DNA from: Haladaptatus sp. DJG-WS-42
Lineage (GTDB): Archaea; Halobacteriota; Halobacteria; Halobacteriales; Halococcaceae
DNA: 64,000 bases
Reading direction: 5' to 3'
Assembly: GCF_037198285.1 (NCBI RefSeq)
Contig: NZ_CP147243.1
Coordinates: 1 to 64,000 of the forward strand
The stretch's first letter is position 1. Each line of letters starts with the position of its first letter. The notes beneath the pieces were generated by a model that was not told the origin of the DNA, did not search any database, and saw only the letters and a list, made by a program, of their open reading frames with translations. Made by a program: the position numbers and the translations under genes. This document shows positions 9,214-18,601 of this stretch, in pieces.

Positions 9214-10212
9214 ATGACCGGGCGATACCCGACGAAACGACCGATTGACGCGGCGGTTGCGGGGAGCGACACGGAATTTGACCCACCCGCCGAACTGCTC
9301 TCGATGCCGTGGATAGACATTCATAACCATGCGCACACGCTCTCGTGGGGAGACCGCGAGAAGTTTGCATTGAGCGGCTGTGAGCAAATGGTGATGATGG
9401 CGGCGGCGTACTACTGGCTACCGTACAAACCAGTCGCGGCCGACGACGTGCGATTTCTTTGGGACGACGCGCTCAACCGCCTCGCACAGATTCGCCAGTC
9501 GCACCTGTTCGACGCGAAACTCGGGATTGGCATTCACACGGGCACGCGCGTCAAGGATGTTTCCGAATTACTCGACTTGATGCCCGACTACTGCGCGCTT
9601 GACGAGGTTGCTGCGGTAGGAGAAATCGGGATTACTGCCTCTCAGCACGTCGACGGCTGGAGGCTTGCCGAGCAAAAAGAGATGATGCGCCGCCAGTTTG
9701 AGATTGCTCGGGACGCGAACCTCCCCGCAATCGTCCACACACCCGCAGACCTCGATGGCGTAGACATTCCAGACCGCGTGCGCGGCGGGCTTCCGGGCTA
9801 CGAATTAGACCTCTCGATGCAACAAGACCCCGTGCTCACCGGGGAGAACGTGAAACTGCAAGCCACTGAACTCGACATTGCGCTCAAAGACGAGGCAGGG
9901 TTGCCTGACGACCAAATGGTCATCTCCCACGGCGACCAGCAGATTGCGCCAACTGTGCTCGAAACGACCGATTGCTACCTGAGTTTTACCGTGAGTTACC
10001 CGTGGCTCTTGGGTGTCACCGCAGAGGATGTCGCGGCGGTCATCAAAGAGTACGGCTCGGAGCGCGTGCTCATCGAAACCGACAGTGCTGGTATCCTTCG
10101 CGGTGACGTGTTCTCGTTCAAGCGGACACTGTTCGAACTCTACCGCCACGGATTGTCTGAAGAAACCATCAAACAGGTTGCTTACGACAACCCGAAATCC
10201 CTACTCTCGTGA
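9214..10212 (+). CDS. TatD-related metal-dependent hydrolase
   Basis: Amidohydrolase-fold metal enzyme of 332 residues. Visible ligands: the N-terminal HxH motif in DIHNHAH, a Glu in AVGEIGIT, His in PAIVHTPADL, His in MVISHGDQQ and Asp in IETDSAG, matching the TatD set. TatD proteins are DNases or deacylases; the haloarchaeal branch is uncharacterised, so substrate is open. ATG 9214 is chosen because an AT-rich TATA-like CTATTTG lies about 30 bases upstream, which suits a leaderless transcript. The longer TTG start at 9187 would fall in the promoter. It stands alone between the recombinase and TFB. Confidence 0.82.
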   Translation: MTGRYPTKRPIDAAVAGSDTEFDPPAELLSMPWIDIHNHAHTLSWGDREKFALSGCEQMVMMAAAYYWLPYKPVAADDVRFLWDDALNRLAQIRQSHLFDAKLGIGIHTGTRVKDVSELLDLMPDYCALDEVAAVGEIGITASQHVDGWRLAEQKEMMRRQFEIARDANLPAIVHTPADLDGVDIPDRVRGGLPGYELDLSMQQDPVLTGENVKLQATELDIALKDEAGLPDDQMVISHGDQQIAPTVLETTDCYLSFTVSYPWLLGVTAEDVAAVIKEYGSERVLIETDSAGILRGDVFSFKRTLFELYRHGLSEETIKQVAYDNPKSLLS

Positions 10213-10343
10213 ATTTCACCGGGTGAATGGCTGTATTCGTGCATTTCCGCGACAGCCTTTTTGCGTTCAACTCCCAATCAGTTACAAGTGTTTTTGCGGT
10301 CGTTGATTCGTTTTCCTCCGACGAGCGCGCACACGACCTACCC

Positions 10344-11315
10344 ATGAGTGACGTAGCAATTCGCTCGTATTCGAGCGACGAGACACCTGTCTCGACAGAA
10401 GTGAAGAAACGCACCGTCGAACTACTCGCCTGCCCCGAATGTGGTGGCCGCCTCGTAGCCGACGCAGAACACGGCGAGACTGTCTGCACCGAGTGTGGAC
10501 TGGTCGTCACAGAACGCAAGATAGACCCCGGCCCTGAGTGGCGCAACCGAAGTGATGGCGAGCAAACCGACGCAAGCCGCGTCGGCGCGCCAGCCACGAA
10601 TCTGCTCCACGACAAGGGGCTTTCGACCAAGATTAGCTGGCAGAACGTCGATGGCTACGGCCAGACGCTCAACTCGCGCCAGCGAAAGCGAATGAACCGC
10701 CTTCGCACGTGGGACGAACGCTTCCGGACGCGTAACCACGGTGAGCGCAATCTGATGCAGGCACTCGGTGAAATCGACCGGATGGCTTCCGGGCTTGGCC
10801 TCAGCAAAGAGGTTCGCGAGACAGCCGCCGCTATCTACCGACGCGCACTCGAAGCCAAACTGCTTCCGGGCCGCTCAATCGAAGGCATGGCAACCGCTGC
10901 GGTTTATGCCGCAGCACGCATCGAAGGGAGTCCACGGAGCATCCCCGAAGTAGCGGTCGTGAGCCGCATCGACGAAATGGAGTTCAAGCGGACCTACCGC
11001 TATCTCATCCGTGAACTGAATTTGGGCGTCACACTCGCAAGCCCCGACGACTACGTCGGCCGGTTCGCCTCGGCGCTCTCGCTCTCGGAGGCGACCGTCG
11101 CACAGGCCCGCGACCTCCTGCGAAGTGGCGAAGAACAGAACCTCCATGTGGGCAAGAGTCCGACCGGCCTCGCCGCGGCCGCGGTGTACGCCGCTGCCCT
11201 CCTGACGAACGAAAAACTCACCCAAGACGAAGTGAGTGCCGTCGCAGACGTGAGCACCGTGACCATCCGCGTCCGGTATCAAGAACTCCTCGAAGCGGCC
11301 GGGAAGACAGCCTAA
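10344..11315 (+). CDS. tfb: Transcription initiation factor TFB (TFIIB)
   Basis: General transcription factor that bridges TBP/TATA DNA and RNA polymerase. The protein is 323 residues from ATG 10344: an N-terminal zinc ribbon with C30-x2-C33 and C48-x2-C51, a B-finger/linker region (WRNRSDGE to SRVGAP, then STKISWQN), and two cyclin repeats (about 125-220 and 225-318) with the repeat cores RSIEGMATAAVYAAAR and SPTGLAAAAVYAAAL. The frame is open further upstream to 10227, but those 39 residues are not family-like. Haloarchaea carry many TFB paralogues, so which regulon this copy serves is unknown. It stands in its own transcript. Confidence 0.95.
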   Translation: MSDVAIRSYSSDETPVSTEVKKRTVELLACPECGGRLVADAEHGETVCTECGLVVTERKIDPGPEWRNRSDGEQTDASRVGAPATNLLHDKGLSTKISWQNVDGYGQTLNSRQRKRMNRLRTWDERFRTRNHGERNLMQALGEIDRMASGLGLSKEVRETAAAIYRRALEAKLLPGRSIEGMATAAVYAAARIEGSPRSIPEVAVVSRIDEMEFKRTYRYLIRELNLGVTLASPDDYVGRFASALSLSEATVAQARDLLRSGEEQNLHVGKSPTGLAAAAVYAAALLTNEKLTQDEVSAVADVSTVTIRVRYQELLEAAGKTA

Positions 11316-11366
11316 GCCACTGGTTCTTGCCATCTCTTTTTGGTCTGTTCTGTCGTATCTACAGAA

Positions 11367-12845
11367 ATGGAACTCTCGGCGGTGGCGGTGGATATCGGGA
11401 CGCGCTCTCCCACCGTCCTCCTCAATCGGGCTGACGCGGCGGAGATGGGTGTCCGGGCGCTTGATAGGGTACAACTCCGTCACGCAGACCGCACGTCGAT
11501 TGGCATCGTTGAGGTGACCGACGGCATCGTCGCTCGCGGAACGCTCGGTGTGACGCGCCGTCTTGGCCATATTTCAGGAACTGTTGACGTGACGCTCGCC
11601 CCGCGGCCCGATTCAGTCTCGTTCATCCGCAAGAAGTTAGACGACATTGAGCTCGAACACCACGAACTCAGGACAATTATCGAAGATATCGACGCAGACC
11701 GACTGAACGACGTAGAACTCGCTGCCTACGTCGCGGCGACGTACACCAACGGGCTCTCGCTCGCAGAGACCCTCTCGCTCACCGAACACATGGCAGCCGT
11801 GGGCGAATCGCTCGCGTGGGACGACGCAGTCATCGCGGACAAACACTCGATTGGCGGCGTTGCCGGGAACCGTATCACGCCAATCGTCGTCTCCATCGTC
11901 GCCGCCGCGGGCGTGAAAATCCCCAAAACCTCCTCACGGGCGATCACCTCGCCTGCAGGTACAGCGGACACGATGGAGGTGTTCTGCCCGGTCGAATTTT
12001 CGCTTGCAGAGATACAGGAGATTGTCGAGCAGACGAACGGCTGTCTCGTCTGGGGCGGGGCAGTGAATCTCTCACCCGTGGACGACAAAATCATCCGCGT
12101 TGAGACACCGCTCGCCATCGACCCACCCGGCCAGATTATCGCCTCCGTCCTCTCGAAAAAGAAGAGTGCCGGCTCTACACACGTCGTCATCGACATCCCT
12201 TACGGCGAGGGAGCGAAAGTGCGTGACCTTCCGGACGCACGCGAACTCGCAGAGGATTTCAAACGAGTGGGCGAACACATCGGTCTCACCATCGAATGCA
12301 CCATCACCGCCGGATCTGCACCAATTGGTCGGGGAATCGGCCCTGTGCTCGAAGCCCGCGACGTACTCGCTGTTTTGCAGGGAAACGGCCCTGAAGAACT
12401 CAAACTCAAGAGCCTCAGACTCGCAGAAATCCTGCTTGGATGTTGTGAGTGTGACGAGAGTGCGAGCGAGTTACTCGACTCTGGGGCCGCCCTCACAAAA
12501 TTCCGTGAGATTATCGGCGCACAGGGTGGCGACCCAACTATCGAAAGTGCCGCCCTCGTTCCCGGCCAAGAAACAGTCGAGGTGCGGGCAGACCGCTCCG
12601 GCGTCGTGACTCACATCGACAACGCGCTCGTGAGCGACCTTGCACGCCGTGCGGGTGCGCCAAAAGACGTCGGTGCGGGCATCCGCCTCGATTGTGCCGT
12701 CGGTGACACGGTGACCAAAGGCCGGTCGCTGTTCACCATCTACGCAGAGCGTGGCGAAAAACTGGCAGACGCGCAGCGACTCCTTGCACACAGCGAACCG
12801 GTTCGCGTGCGGAGTCGAGAAGAAGCGTTGGTCGAACGAATTTAA
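11367..12845 (+). CDS. deoA: AMP phosphorylase
   Basis: Phosphorolyses AMP (and CMP/UMP) to ribose 1,5-bisphosphate and base, the first step of the archaeal pentose-bisphosphate pathway that feeds type III Rubisco. Length is 492 residues. The N-terminal beta domain (1-85) is typical of archaeal AMPpase and absent from bacterial thymidine phosphorylases. The nucleoside phosphorylase core carries DKHSIGGVAGNR (residues about 165-176), the KTSSRAITSPAGTADTME loop and GAVNLSPVDD. ATG 11367 matches the family's MELSAV-type start; the TTG at 11340 is ignored. No Rubisco or isomerase gene lies in the window. Confidence 0.93.
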   Translation: MELSAVAVDIGTRSPTVLLNRADAAEMGVRALDRVQLRHADRTSIGIVEVTDGIVARGTLGVTRRLGHISGTVDVTLAPRPDSVSFIRKKLDDIELEHHELRTIIEDIDADRLNDVELAAYVAATYTNGLSLAETLSLTEHMAAVGESLAWDDAVIADKHSIGGVAGNRITPIVVSIVAAAGVKIPKTSSRAITSPAGTADTMEVFCPVEFSLAEIQEIVEQTNGCLVWGGAVNLSPVDDKIIRVETPLAIDPPGQIIASVLSKKKSAGSTHVVIDIPYGEGAKVRDLPDARELAEDFKRVGEHIGLTIECTITAGSAPIGRGIGPVLEARDVLAVLQGNGPEELKLKSLRLAEILLGCCECDESASELLDSGAALTKFREIIGAQGGDPTIESAALVPGQETVEVRADRSGVVTHIDNALVSDLARRAGAPKDVGAGIRLDCAVGDTVTKGRSLFTIYAERGEKLADAQRLLAHSEPVRVRSREEALVERI

Positions 12846-12928
12846 CCGAGAGAACCGTTCTGTCTGCATTCTGCCACTCTTTTTGGCAAACCTAAACTTC
12901 AAGTCTGGGTAGCGATTCCGGCTAGCCA

Positions 12929-13627
12929 ATGAGTACACACGAAGCCGAGGCGTTCACCTTCGACGACCTCGCCGTTGTGATGGGATCGTACAACGAAGCT
13001 GACGCGATTGCGGCGGTCTGTCGCGACATCAACGACGTCACCGACGAACGAGCGGAAATCGTCTGCGTCGACGGTTCGTCAGACCGTACCCCTGAAATCG
13101 CCCGCGAACACGGCGCAACCGTCGTCGAACAGGAGCCACAGGGCTACGGCATCGCCGTGAAAGAAGCGGTCGAAACGCCAGACAGGCCCGTCGTCGTCAC
13201 AACCGACTGCGACGACACGTACCCAATGGCCAGATTACCGGACTTCCTCGACAAAATCAACGAGGGCTACGACGTGGTCAGCGGCGACCGCCTCTACTAC
13301 GGCGCAGACGCGATGCCCGCGTTCAATCGCTTTGGCAATGAGGCGTTCGCGCTGCTCGCAAGTACGCTCATGGGAAAGCGCGTCCACGATACGACGACTG
13401 GCATGCGCGCCTACCGCCGCGACGTGATTCAGCAAATCGAGTGGACCGAGAACACCGGCCTCTCCGCAGAACTGCTGATGCGCCCGCTCATGCGCGACTA
13501 CCGAATCTACGAGCTGCCCATCGAGTACCACGAACGCGCAGGCGAGACGAAGCTAGACCCACTCTCTGGCGGGGCAGCGATTGCAAAATCCATCGTCAAG
13601 GTCGCGGCCGAAGAACACCTGCGGTAA
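12929..13627 (+). CDS. GT2 glycosyltransferase, dolichyl-phosphate sugar synthase-like
   Basis: Cytoplasmic-face GT-A enzyme that should move a sugar from a nucleotide donor to dolichyl phosphate. The 232-residue protein has the N-terminal nucleotide-binding strand VVMGSYNEADAI, the EIVCVDGSSDRTPEIA block, the TTDCDDTYPM segment (DxD-type metal site near residue 95), and the GMRAYRRDV acceptor-loop typical of DPM1/AglD-like synthases. There is no C-terminal membrane domain. Its stop codon abuts that of the GT-C membrane glycosyltransferase on the opposite strand. A functional pairing (making and then spending Dol-P-sugar) is plausible but inferred. Confidence 0.88.
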   Translation: MSTHEAEAFTFDDLAVVMGSYNEADAIAAVCRDINDVTDERAEIVCVDGSSDRTPEIAREHGATVVEQEPQGYGIAVKEAVETPDRPVVVTTDCDDTYPMARLPDFLDKINEGYDVVSGDRLYYGADAMPAFNRFGNEAFALLASTLMGKRVHDTTTGMRAYRRDVIQQIEWTENTGLSAELLMRPLMRDYRIYELPIEYHERAGETKLDPLSGGAAIAKSIVKVAAEEHLR

Positions 13628-15820
13628 TCACGCGCTCGTCGCGTTCGTCTCGAAGGAGACGCCAGCGATGTAGTCGTCCGCGCCCGGCAGATACGTGCCC
13701 TCGTACCCGCAGTTTGCCTGCAGGCGACAGACGCGCTTTTCGGGCGGCCAAATGAGTTTGACGGAGTCCTTTTTCGGGTCTGCAGCAATCGACACTGCCT
13801 GCCGGTAGGTCACGGTCGAACCGCCGGGCTGGACGAACGTCACCGAGAGCACGACCTCGTCGGTGTCGGCGAGGGCGACCGTGTTGTTTTCGCCCCCACC
13901 GAACCGCCGGAGCTGTTCGTTTTGGATGCTTGCGTTCTCGGGCGTTATCGTCCAATTGAGTGCGAGCGTGCCGTTCAACTCGCCCTCGTAGGCGTATTGG
14001 ACGACTTCGCCGTCGGATTCGAGGCGCACCGTTGCTGACTCTGCGGCGGTCACCACGCCCACAGCAGTTTGGAGGCGGTGTGCAGAGCCGTTTCGAACGG
14101 CGAGGGGCTGAATCGCCGGGGTCACCGGTTCAGGGTCAGCCGTCCAGTCACCGCGGAAGGTGTAGCGGTAGAGGTTCCGGTCTGTGTACCGCCCGATGAC
14201 CGCGAAGTCGTCTTCCGGCGCACTGTCGATGGCGTACACCGCATTTCCGTCGAGGTGGGGCTGATTTCGCAGCGACTGGAACGGGTGGTTGAGCCAGTCG
14301 CCGTACGGCGTGGCGACGAACACGAGCGCGTTGTCGAACTGCTGGGTTTCGAACGGTTCGTAGGCTGACTCGTAGCGTTCGGTGTAGCCGCGATTCTCCG
14401 AGACGGGGTCTGCGAGAACGGCCATCTCGGCGGAGGCGACGACGGGCACACAAATGACGAGCGCGGTGAGAAGTACGGCGCGGGCCGTCTTCGCATCGAA
14501 TCGAGAGCGGACTGTTTCGCGGGCGAGGTCTGCGATGAACAGTGCGCCTGCCGCCCCGAAGACGGCAATCGGGAGGAGCAAGTCGAAGTGATAAAACGGC
14601 CCGAACTGTGCGATGAGGCCGTCCGTAGGCGTGTCCATTCGCCCGAGGATGTTCAGGTTGCCCCAGAAAAAGACGTTGCCAGCCGTAATGCTCACGAACA
14701 GCGCAGCGAGCATCCAGCGAAGCGTCCCGTCGGTGAGACTCCACGGATTCACCGAAATATCGTCTCTGCCCACGCTTGAGCCGACGCCGAGCGCGACGAG
14801 CGCCGTGCCGAGAATACCGGCGGGGAGCCAGCGCGTGGCAAACTCCCAGAGGACGTGGGCGTTGGCTTCGATGGCGAGCGAGGGGCTGTAGATGCGCTCG
14901 TAGCCGAGCAGTTCCTTGCGGCCAAAGCCGATGCCGTCGAGCGGCGCGAACGCCTCGAACGGGAAAATGAACGGCGAGCCGGTGACGTGGGCGTTGTAGG
15001 CAAGCGCGAGCGCCACGCCAGCGCCGCCGAGGACGCCGATGACGGCGTTTCTGAACGTGACGGTGAGCAGGGGTTCACCAGCAGGCAGCGAGACACCGAT
15101 GGTTGAAATCGCGTGGAAGATGAACGGCGCGGCGAACAACATCGCAGTAAACGGCCGTGAGAAGAAGGCGAGGCCGATGGCCACGCCAGCGAGGGCGGCG
15201 TAGGCGTAGCTTCGGCGGCGAATCGCGCGGACGTAACCGAAGGCGAACAGCAAATTCAAGAAAAACGTCGGCGCGTACGGCAAGAACACCGACGAGGAGA
15301 TGAGAAACAGTGGGCTTGCGAGGAGGACGACGATGGCAACGAAGCTCGTGCGCGTATCGAACGCTTCTCTCGTGAGGAGGGCAACGAGAACTGCAGAGCC
15401 AACGGCAATCAGTGCGAGACTGATGCGTGGCTCGCCAAGCGCCATGCCGACCGCGAACATTGCGGCGGGGACGGGGGCGTATTTGGGGTACAGTCGAAAA
15501 CCGTCTTGGACGAAAAACCACGGGCGGAAGGCGTCAGGCAGCGGGGTGGCGAACCAGAGTTCGCCAGAGAGCAGGAGCTGCGCCTGTTGGAGATACACAC
15601 CTTCGTCGTGGTTCGACGAGTGGTACGGAAACAGGTCTGTGGCGATGGCGAAGATGACGACGCCGACGAGCGCACTGAGGAGGGCGAGTGCGAGGGACGT
15701 GAGGACGGCCCGTTTCAGTTCGGACGCATCTGCGTACTTCCCTGGGGGCGCATCGGGTTGGGAATCGTCGGCTGGTGTCGTATCGTGGGGGGACTGGGTT
15801 CGGGGCTCCCGGTTAGTCAT
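13628..15820 (-). CDS. GT-C fold membrane glycosyltransferase (ArnT/GT39-like)
   Basis: Large integral membrane protein of 730 residues that should use a lipid-linked sugar on the outer face. A cytoplasmic Pro/Asp-rich N-terminus (1-35) precedes the first membrane helix. The first external loop holds SSNHDEGVYLQQAQLLLSGE, the acidic catalytic motif of this clan. Around ten more hydrophobic helices follow up to about residue 450, then a 280-residue extracytoplasmic C-terminal domain rich in beta strands. The gene start overlaps the stop of the ABC ATPase by 8 bases, so it is transcribed with the iron-type transporter. Acceptor (S-layer, pilin, lipid) unknown. Confidence 0.82.
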   Translation of the reverse strand: MTNREPRTQSPHDTTPADDSQPDAPPGKYADASELKRAVLTSLALALLSALVGVVIFAIATDLFPYHSSNHDEGVYLQQAQLLLSGELWFATPLPDAFRPWFFVQDGFRLYPKYAPVPAAMFAVGMALGEPRISLALIAVGSAVLVALLTREAFDTRTSFVAIVVLLASPLFLISSSVFLPYAPTFFLNLLFAFGYVRAIRRRSYAYAALAGVAIGLAFFSRPFTAMLFAAPFIFHAISTIGVSLPAGEPLLTVTFRNAVIGVLGGAGVALALAYNAHVTGSPFIFPFEAFAPLDGIGFGRKELLGYERIYSPSLAIEANAHVLWEFATRWLPAGILGTALVALGVGSSVGRDDISVNPWSLTDGTLRWMLAALFVSITAGNVFFWGNLNILGRMDTPTDGLIAQFGPFYHFDLLLPIAVFGAAGALFIADLARETVRSRFDAKTARAVLLTALVICVPVVASAEMAVLADPVSENRGYTERYESAYEPFETQQFDNALVFVATPYGDWLNHPFQSLRNQPHLDGNAVYAIDSAPEDDFAVIGRYTDRNLYRYTFRGDWTADPEPVTPAIQPLAVRNGSAHRLQTAVGVVTAAESATVRLESDGEVVQYAYEGELNGTLALNWTITPENASIQNEQLRRFGGGENNTVALADTDEVVLSVTFVQPGGSTVTYRQAVSIAADPKKDSVKLIWPPEKRVCRLQANCGYEGTYLPGADDYIAGVSFETNATSA

Positions 15821-16970
15821 CCGCCGGACTATCGACCCTCCAGCGGCTGTCAGGTGGGAACCACGCGAGGTCGTGGTCAGCCGCGAGCGAGACGGTTACC
15901 GGCATCCCGAGAGAGACGCGGGCATCGTGATTATGCATACACTCAAGTACGTCTCCCGTTTCGAGTTCCACCCGATATAGCACTGTTGGCCCAAGGTAGC
16001 GACGGTAGACGATATGACCGCCCGCCTGCGATTCGCTCGCTGGCCGGGCGACGAGGTCGTCGGGACGTACGAGCACGTCGATTTCCGTCTCGTCGTACTC
16101 CGTGACGAGGCCGTGGATTTGGTCACGTGGAATCGTCCCGATACCCGTCTCGACGCTGTCGCCGGAGACGGTTCCAGAGAGGAAACTCGCGTGGCCAAGG
16201 AAGCCCGCGACGAACCGCGACTCTGGGTGCTGGAACACCTGTTCAGGGCTGCCGATCTGTTCGAGTTTCCCGTCGTTCATCACCGCAACGCGGTCTGAGA
16301 TGGAAAAGGCCTCTTCCTGGTCGTGGGTGACCGAAATCGCAGTGACGCCCGCCTCTTTGATGATGCGTCGGACTTCCTCGCGCATCTCGACACGGAGGTC
16401 TACGTCTAAGTTCGAAAACGGCTCGTCTAAGAGGAGGATTTCTGGTTCGGGGGCGAGCGAGCGCGCGAGGGCGACCCGCTGTTGTTGCCCGCCTGAAAGC
16501 TGGTCTGGCGTGCTCTCGCGGTGGGTGGTGAGGCCAACGAGGTGGAGGAGTTCCTCGACACGCTTCTCGCGCGCCGCTTTCGGCATGTCCTTGAGGCCGA
16601 AGGCGATGTTCTCTGCGGCGGTGAGGTGGGGAAAGAGGGCGAACTCTTGGAACACGACGCCAATGCCGCGCTCTTCGGGTTCGAGGAATCCGCCGTTTCC
16701 AGCGACGACCGTGTCGTTTAAACGAATCGTCCCGTCGTCCGGGCGGGCGAGTCCAGCAATGAGGCGGAGCGTTGTCGTCTTCCCACACCCCGACGGGCCA
16801 AGTAGGGTGAGGATTTCGCCTTCGCGGACGGAAAACGACAGGTAGTCTAAGACGCGCTCGCTGCCGAAGGACTTGCCCACGTCATTGAGTGTGAGCACGG
16901 CCCGGTCTGAAGGTTCATCGAGTGGTTCATCGACTGAGATATTTCTTGGTGCAAAATCGCTATTTGACAT
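15813..16970 (-). CDS. ABC transporter ATP-binding protein (Fe3+/thiamine-type)
   Basis: ATPase subunit of a binding-protein-dependent importer. The 385-residue protein shows Walker A GPSGCGKTT (58-66), Q-loop VVFQEF near 106, signature LSGGQQQR (158-165), Walker B ILLLDE (178-183) and the switch His in SVTHDQEEA. A C-terminal TOBE regulatory domain covers about 255-380, as in the FbpC/PotA/CysA group. It overlaps the permease gene by 11 bases and the glycosyltransferase start by 8 bases, so translation is coupled along the block. The upstream iron-type operator and the binding-protein type favour iron as substrate; phosphonate or thiamine cannot be excluded. Confidence 0.93.
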   Translation of the reverse strand: MSNSDFAPRNISVDEPLDEPSDRAVLTLNDVGKSFGSERVLDYLSFSVREGEILTLLGPSGCGKTTTLRLIAGLARPDDGTIRLNDTVVAGNGGFLEPEERGIGVVFQEFALFPHLTAAENIAFGLKDMPKAAREKRVEELLHLVGLTTHRESTPDQLSGGQQQRVALARSLAPEPEILLLDEPFSNLDVDLRVEMREEVRRIIKEAGVTAISVTHDQEEAFSISDRVAVMNDGKLEQIGSPEQVFQHPESRFVAGFLGHASFLSGTVSGDSVETGIGTIPRDQIHGLVTEYDETEIDVLVRPDDLVARPASESQAGGHIVYRRYLGPTVLYRVELETGDVLECMHNHDARVSLGMPVTVSLAADHDLAWFPPDSRWRVDSPADD

Positions 16971-18594
16971 CGTATCCCTCCATTGCGAGCATCACGAGCA
17001 TCGACAGCGCCGAGACGACTACGAGCACGAGCGCGGGGATGGCCGCGTGCCCGAAGTGACCGGAGGCCTGTGCCGACCAGATGTGCGTGACGAGCGTCTT
17101 GAAGCCCGTTGGCCGCAAGAGCAGCGTCGCGGGCAGTTCCTTCATCGTCGTCAAGAAGACGAGCAACGCCCCGCCAAGTAAGCCGGGCGCGACGAGCGGC
17201 AACGTCACCTCGCGGAACGCGGCCACCGGTGAGCGTCCGAGCGTGCGGGCGGCGTCAGAAAGCGTCGGGCTGACTTGTAAGAACCCAGCGCGCGTCGAAC
17301 CGACGGCCTGGGGCAGGAAGCGCACGACGTAGGCGAAGATGAGCAGCGGGAACAAGATGAGTTCTTGCTGGTAGAATTGCCCGCCGTAGCGCGCGCCGAA
17401 GTAGACGAGCGCGAGACCCATCACGACGCCCGGGACGGCGTAGCCGACGTAGGAGGCGCGTTCGATGAGCCACGACGCCCGCGAGCGGTGGCGCACGGCG
17501 AGATAGGCAATCGGGAGTCCAGCGAGCCCGGCAACGAGTGCGGCCACCGCCGAAACGCCGACTGAGTTAAACGCGTACTCCCACTGGAACGCAAGCGAGG
17601 CAGCAGCAGATTCAGAGCCACCGCGAATCAGCCACGCCGTGAGAATCCCGACGGGGACGACGAGCGCGAGGCCCGCAACGCCGAGACAGAGTGCGAGTGC
17701 GGGCCATTTCCACGCGCCAAGGTGAACGAGCGCCCCGCGCGTCGAGGTACCACTCGTCGAGATGGTGTCGCTCCCACGCACGCGTGACTCGATTGCGAGA
17801 ATGACGAACGTCACGACGACGAGTTGGAGCGACAGGAGTGCGGCGAGGTCTTGGCCGAACGTCGAAAGCGAGTTCTGCTCTGCGTAAATCACCTTCGTGA
17901 ACACGTCAAAGCGCATGATTGCGGGCGTGCCGAAATCAGAGAGCGTGTAGAGAGCAACGAGGAGCGCACCGGCGGTGACCGCCGGACGAATCTGTGGAAT
18001 CGTTACCCGGCGAAACGCCTCCGTGCGTGAGTGTTTGAGGGTGCGCGCGGCGTCCACGAGGCGGGCGTCCATCGTCTTCAGTGACGCCCGCGTGGAGATA
18101 AACACGTAGGGGTAGGTGTACAGCGTCATCACGAGCGCCGCGCCGGTAAACCCATAAATTTCGGGGAGTTGTTCGATGCCGAGCGGGGCGAGCAACGATT
18201 GGAGTTCTCCTCGTGGCCCGAACGCGGAGACGAAGGCGAACGCGCCGATGTAACTCGGAACCACCAGCGGCATCGAGAGTGCCACCGTCCAGAAGCGTTT
18301 GAACGGCAGATTCGTCCGCACCGTGAGGTACGCGAGCGGGACGGCGATGACGATAGAAGCTGCCGTGACGACGGCAACGAGCAGCGTGCTGTTCAGAAAC
18401 ACCCGGAGGGTCGTTTCACGGGTGAGCAAGTCGAGTGCAGTCGTGCCGCCGACTTCGAGGGCGTTTGCAAGAATCCAGACGAGCGGGAACACGACGGCGG
18501 CCGCGATGGCACCAGAGAGCAGCGTGAGGCCGAGCGGTAGTGACGACTCACCGCGCTGCGAACTGGGGAAGAGCGAATCTGTCTCTGGAGCCAT
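16960..18594 (-). CDS. ABC transporter permease, fused two-domain FbpB type
   Basis: Inner-membrane channel of the importer, 544 residues with about twelve transmembrane helices arranged as two tandem permease domains (about 15-265 and 300-540). Each carries an EAA-like loop that docks the ATPase: DAARTLKHSRTEAFRRVTIP near 185 and DAARTLGRSPVAAFREVTLP near 465. The internal duplication is the hallmark of the FbpB/ThiP/SfuB ferric-iron and thiamine permeases. It starts 7 bases after the binding-protein stop and overlaps the ATPase gene. Confidence 0.93.
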   Translation of the reverse strand: MAPETDSLFPSSQRGESSLPLGLTLLSGAIAAAVVFPLVWILANALEVGGTTALDLLTRETTLRVFLNSTLLVAVVTAASIVIAVPLAYLTVRTNLPFKRFWTVALSMPLVVPSYIGAFAFVSAFGPRGELQSLLAPLGIEQLPEIYGFTGAALVMTLYTYPYVFISTRASLKTMDARLVDAARTLKHSRTEAFRRVTIPQIRPAVTAGALLVALYTLSDFGTPAIMRFDVFTKVIYAEQNSLSTFGQDLAALLSLQLVVVTFVILAIESRVRGSDTISTSGTSTRGALVHLGAWKWPALALCLGVAGLALVVPVGILTAWLIRGGSESAAASLAFQWEYAFNSVGVSAVAALVAGLAGLPIAYLAVRHRSRASWLIERASYVGYAVPGVVMGLALVYFGARYGGQFYQQELILFPLLIFAYVVRFLPQAVGSTRAGFLQVSPTLSDAARTLGRSPVAAFREVTLPLVAPGLLGGALLVFLTTMKELPATLLLRPTGFKTLVTHIWSAQASGHFGHAAIPALVLVVVSALSMLVMLAMEGYDVK

Positions 18595-18601
18595 AAGCTG
18601 G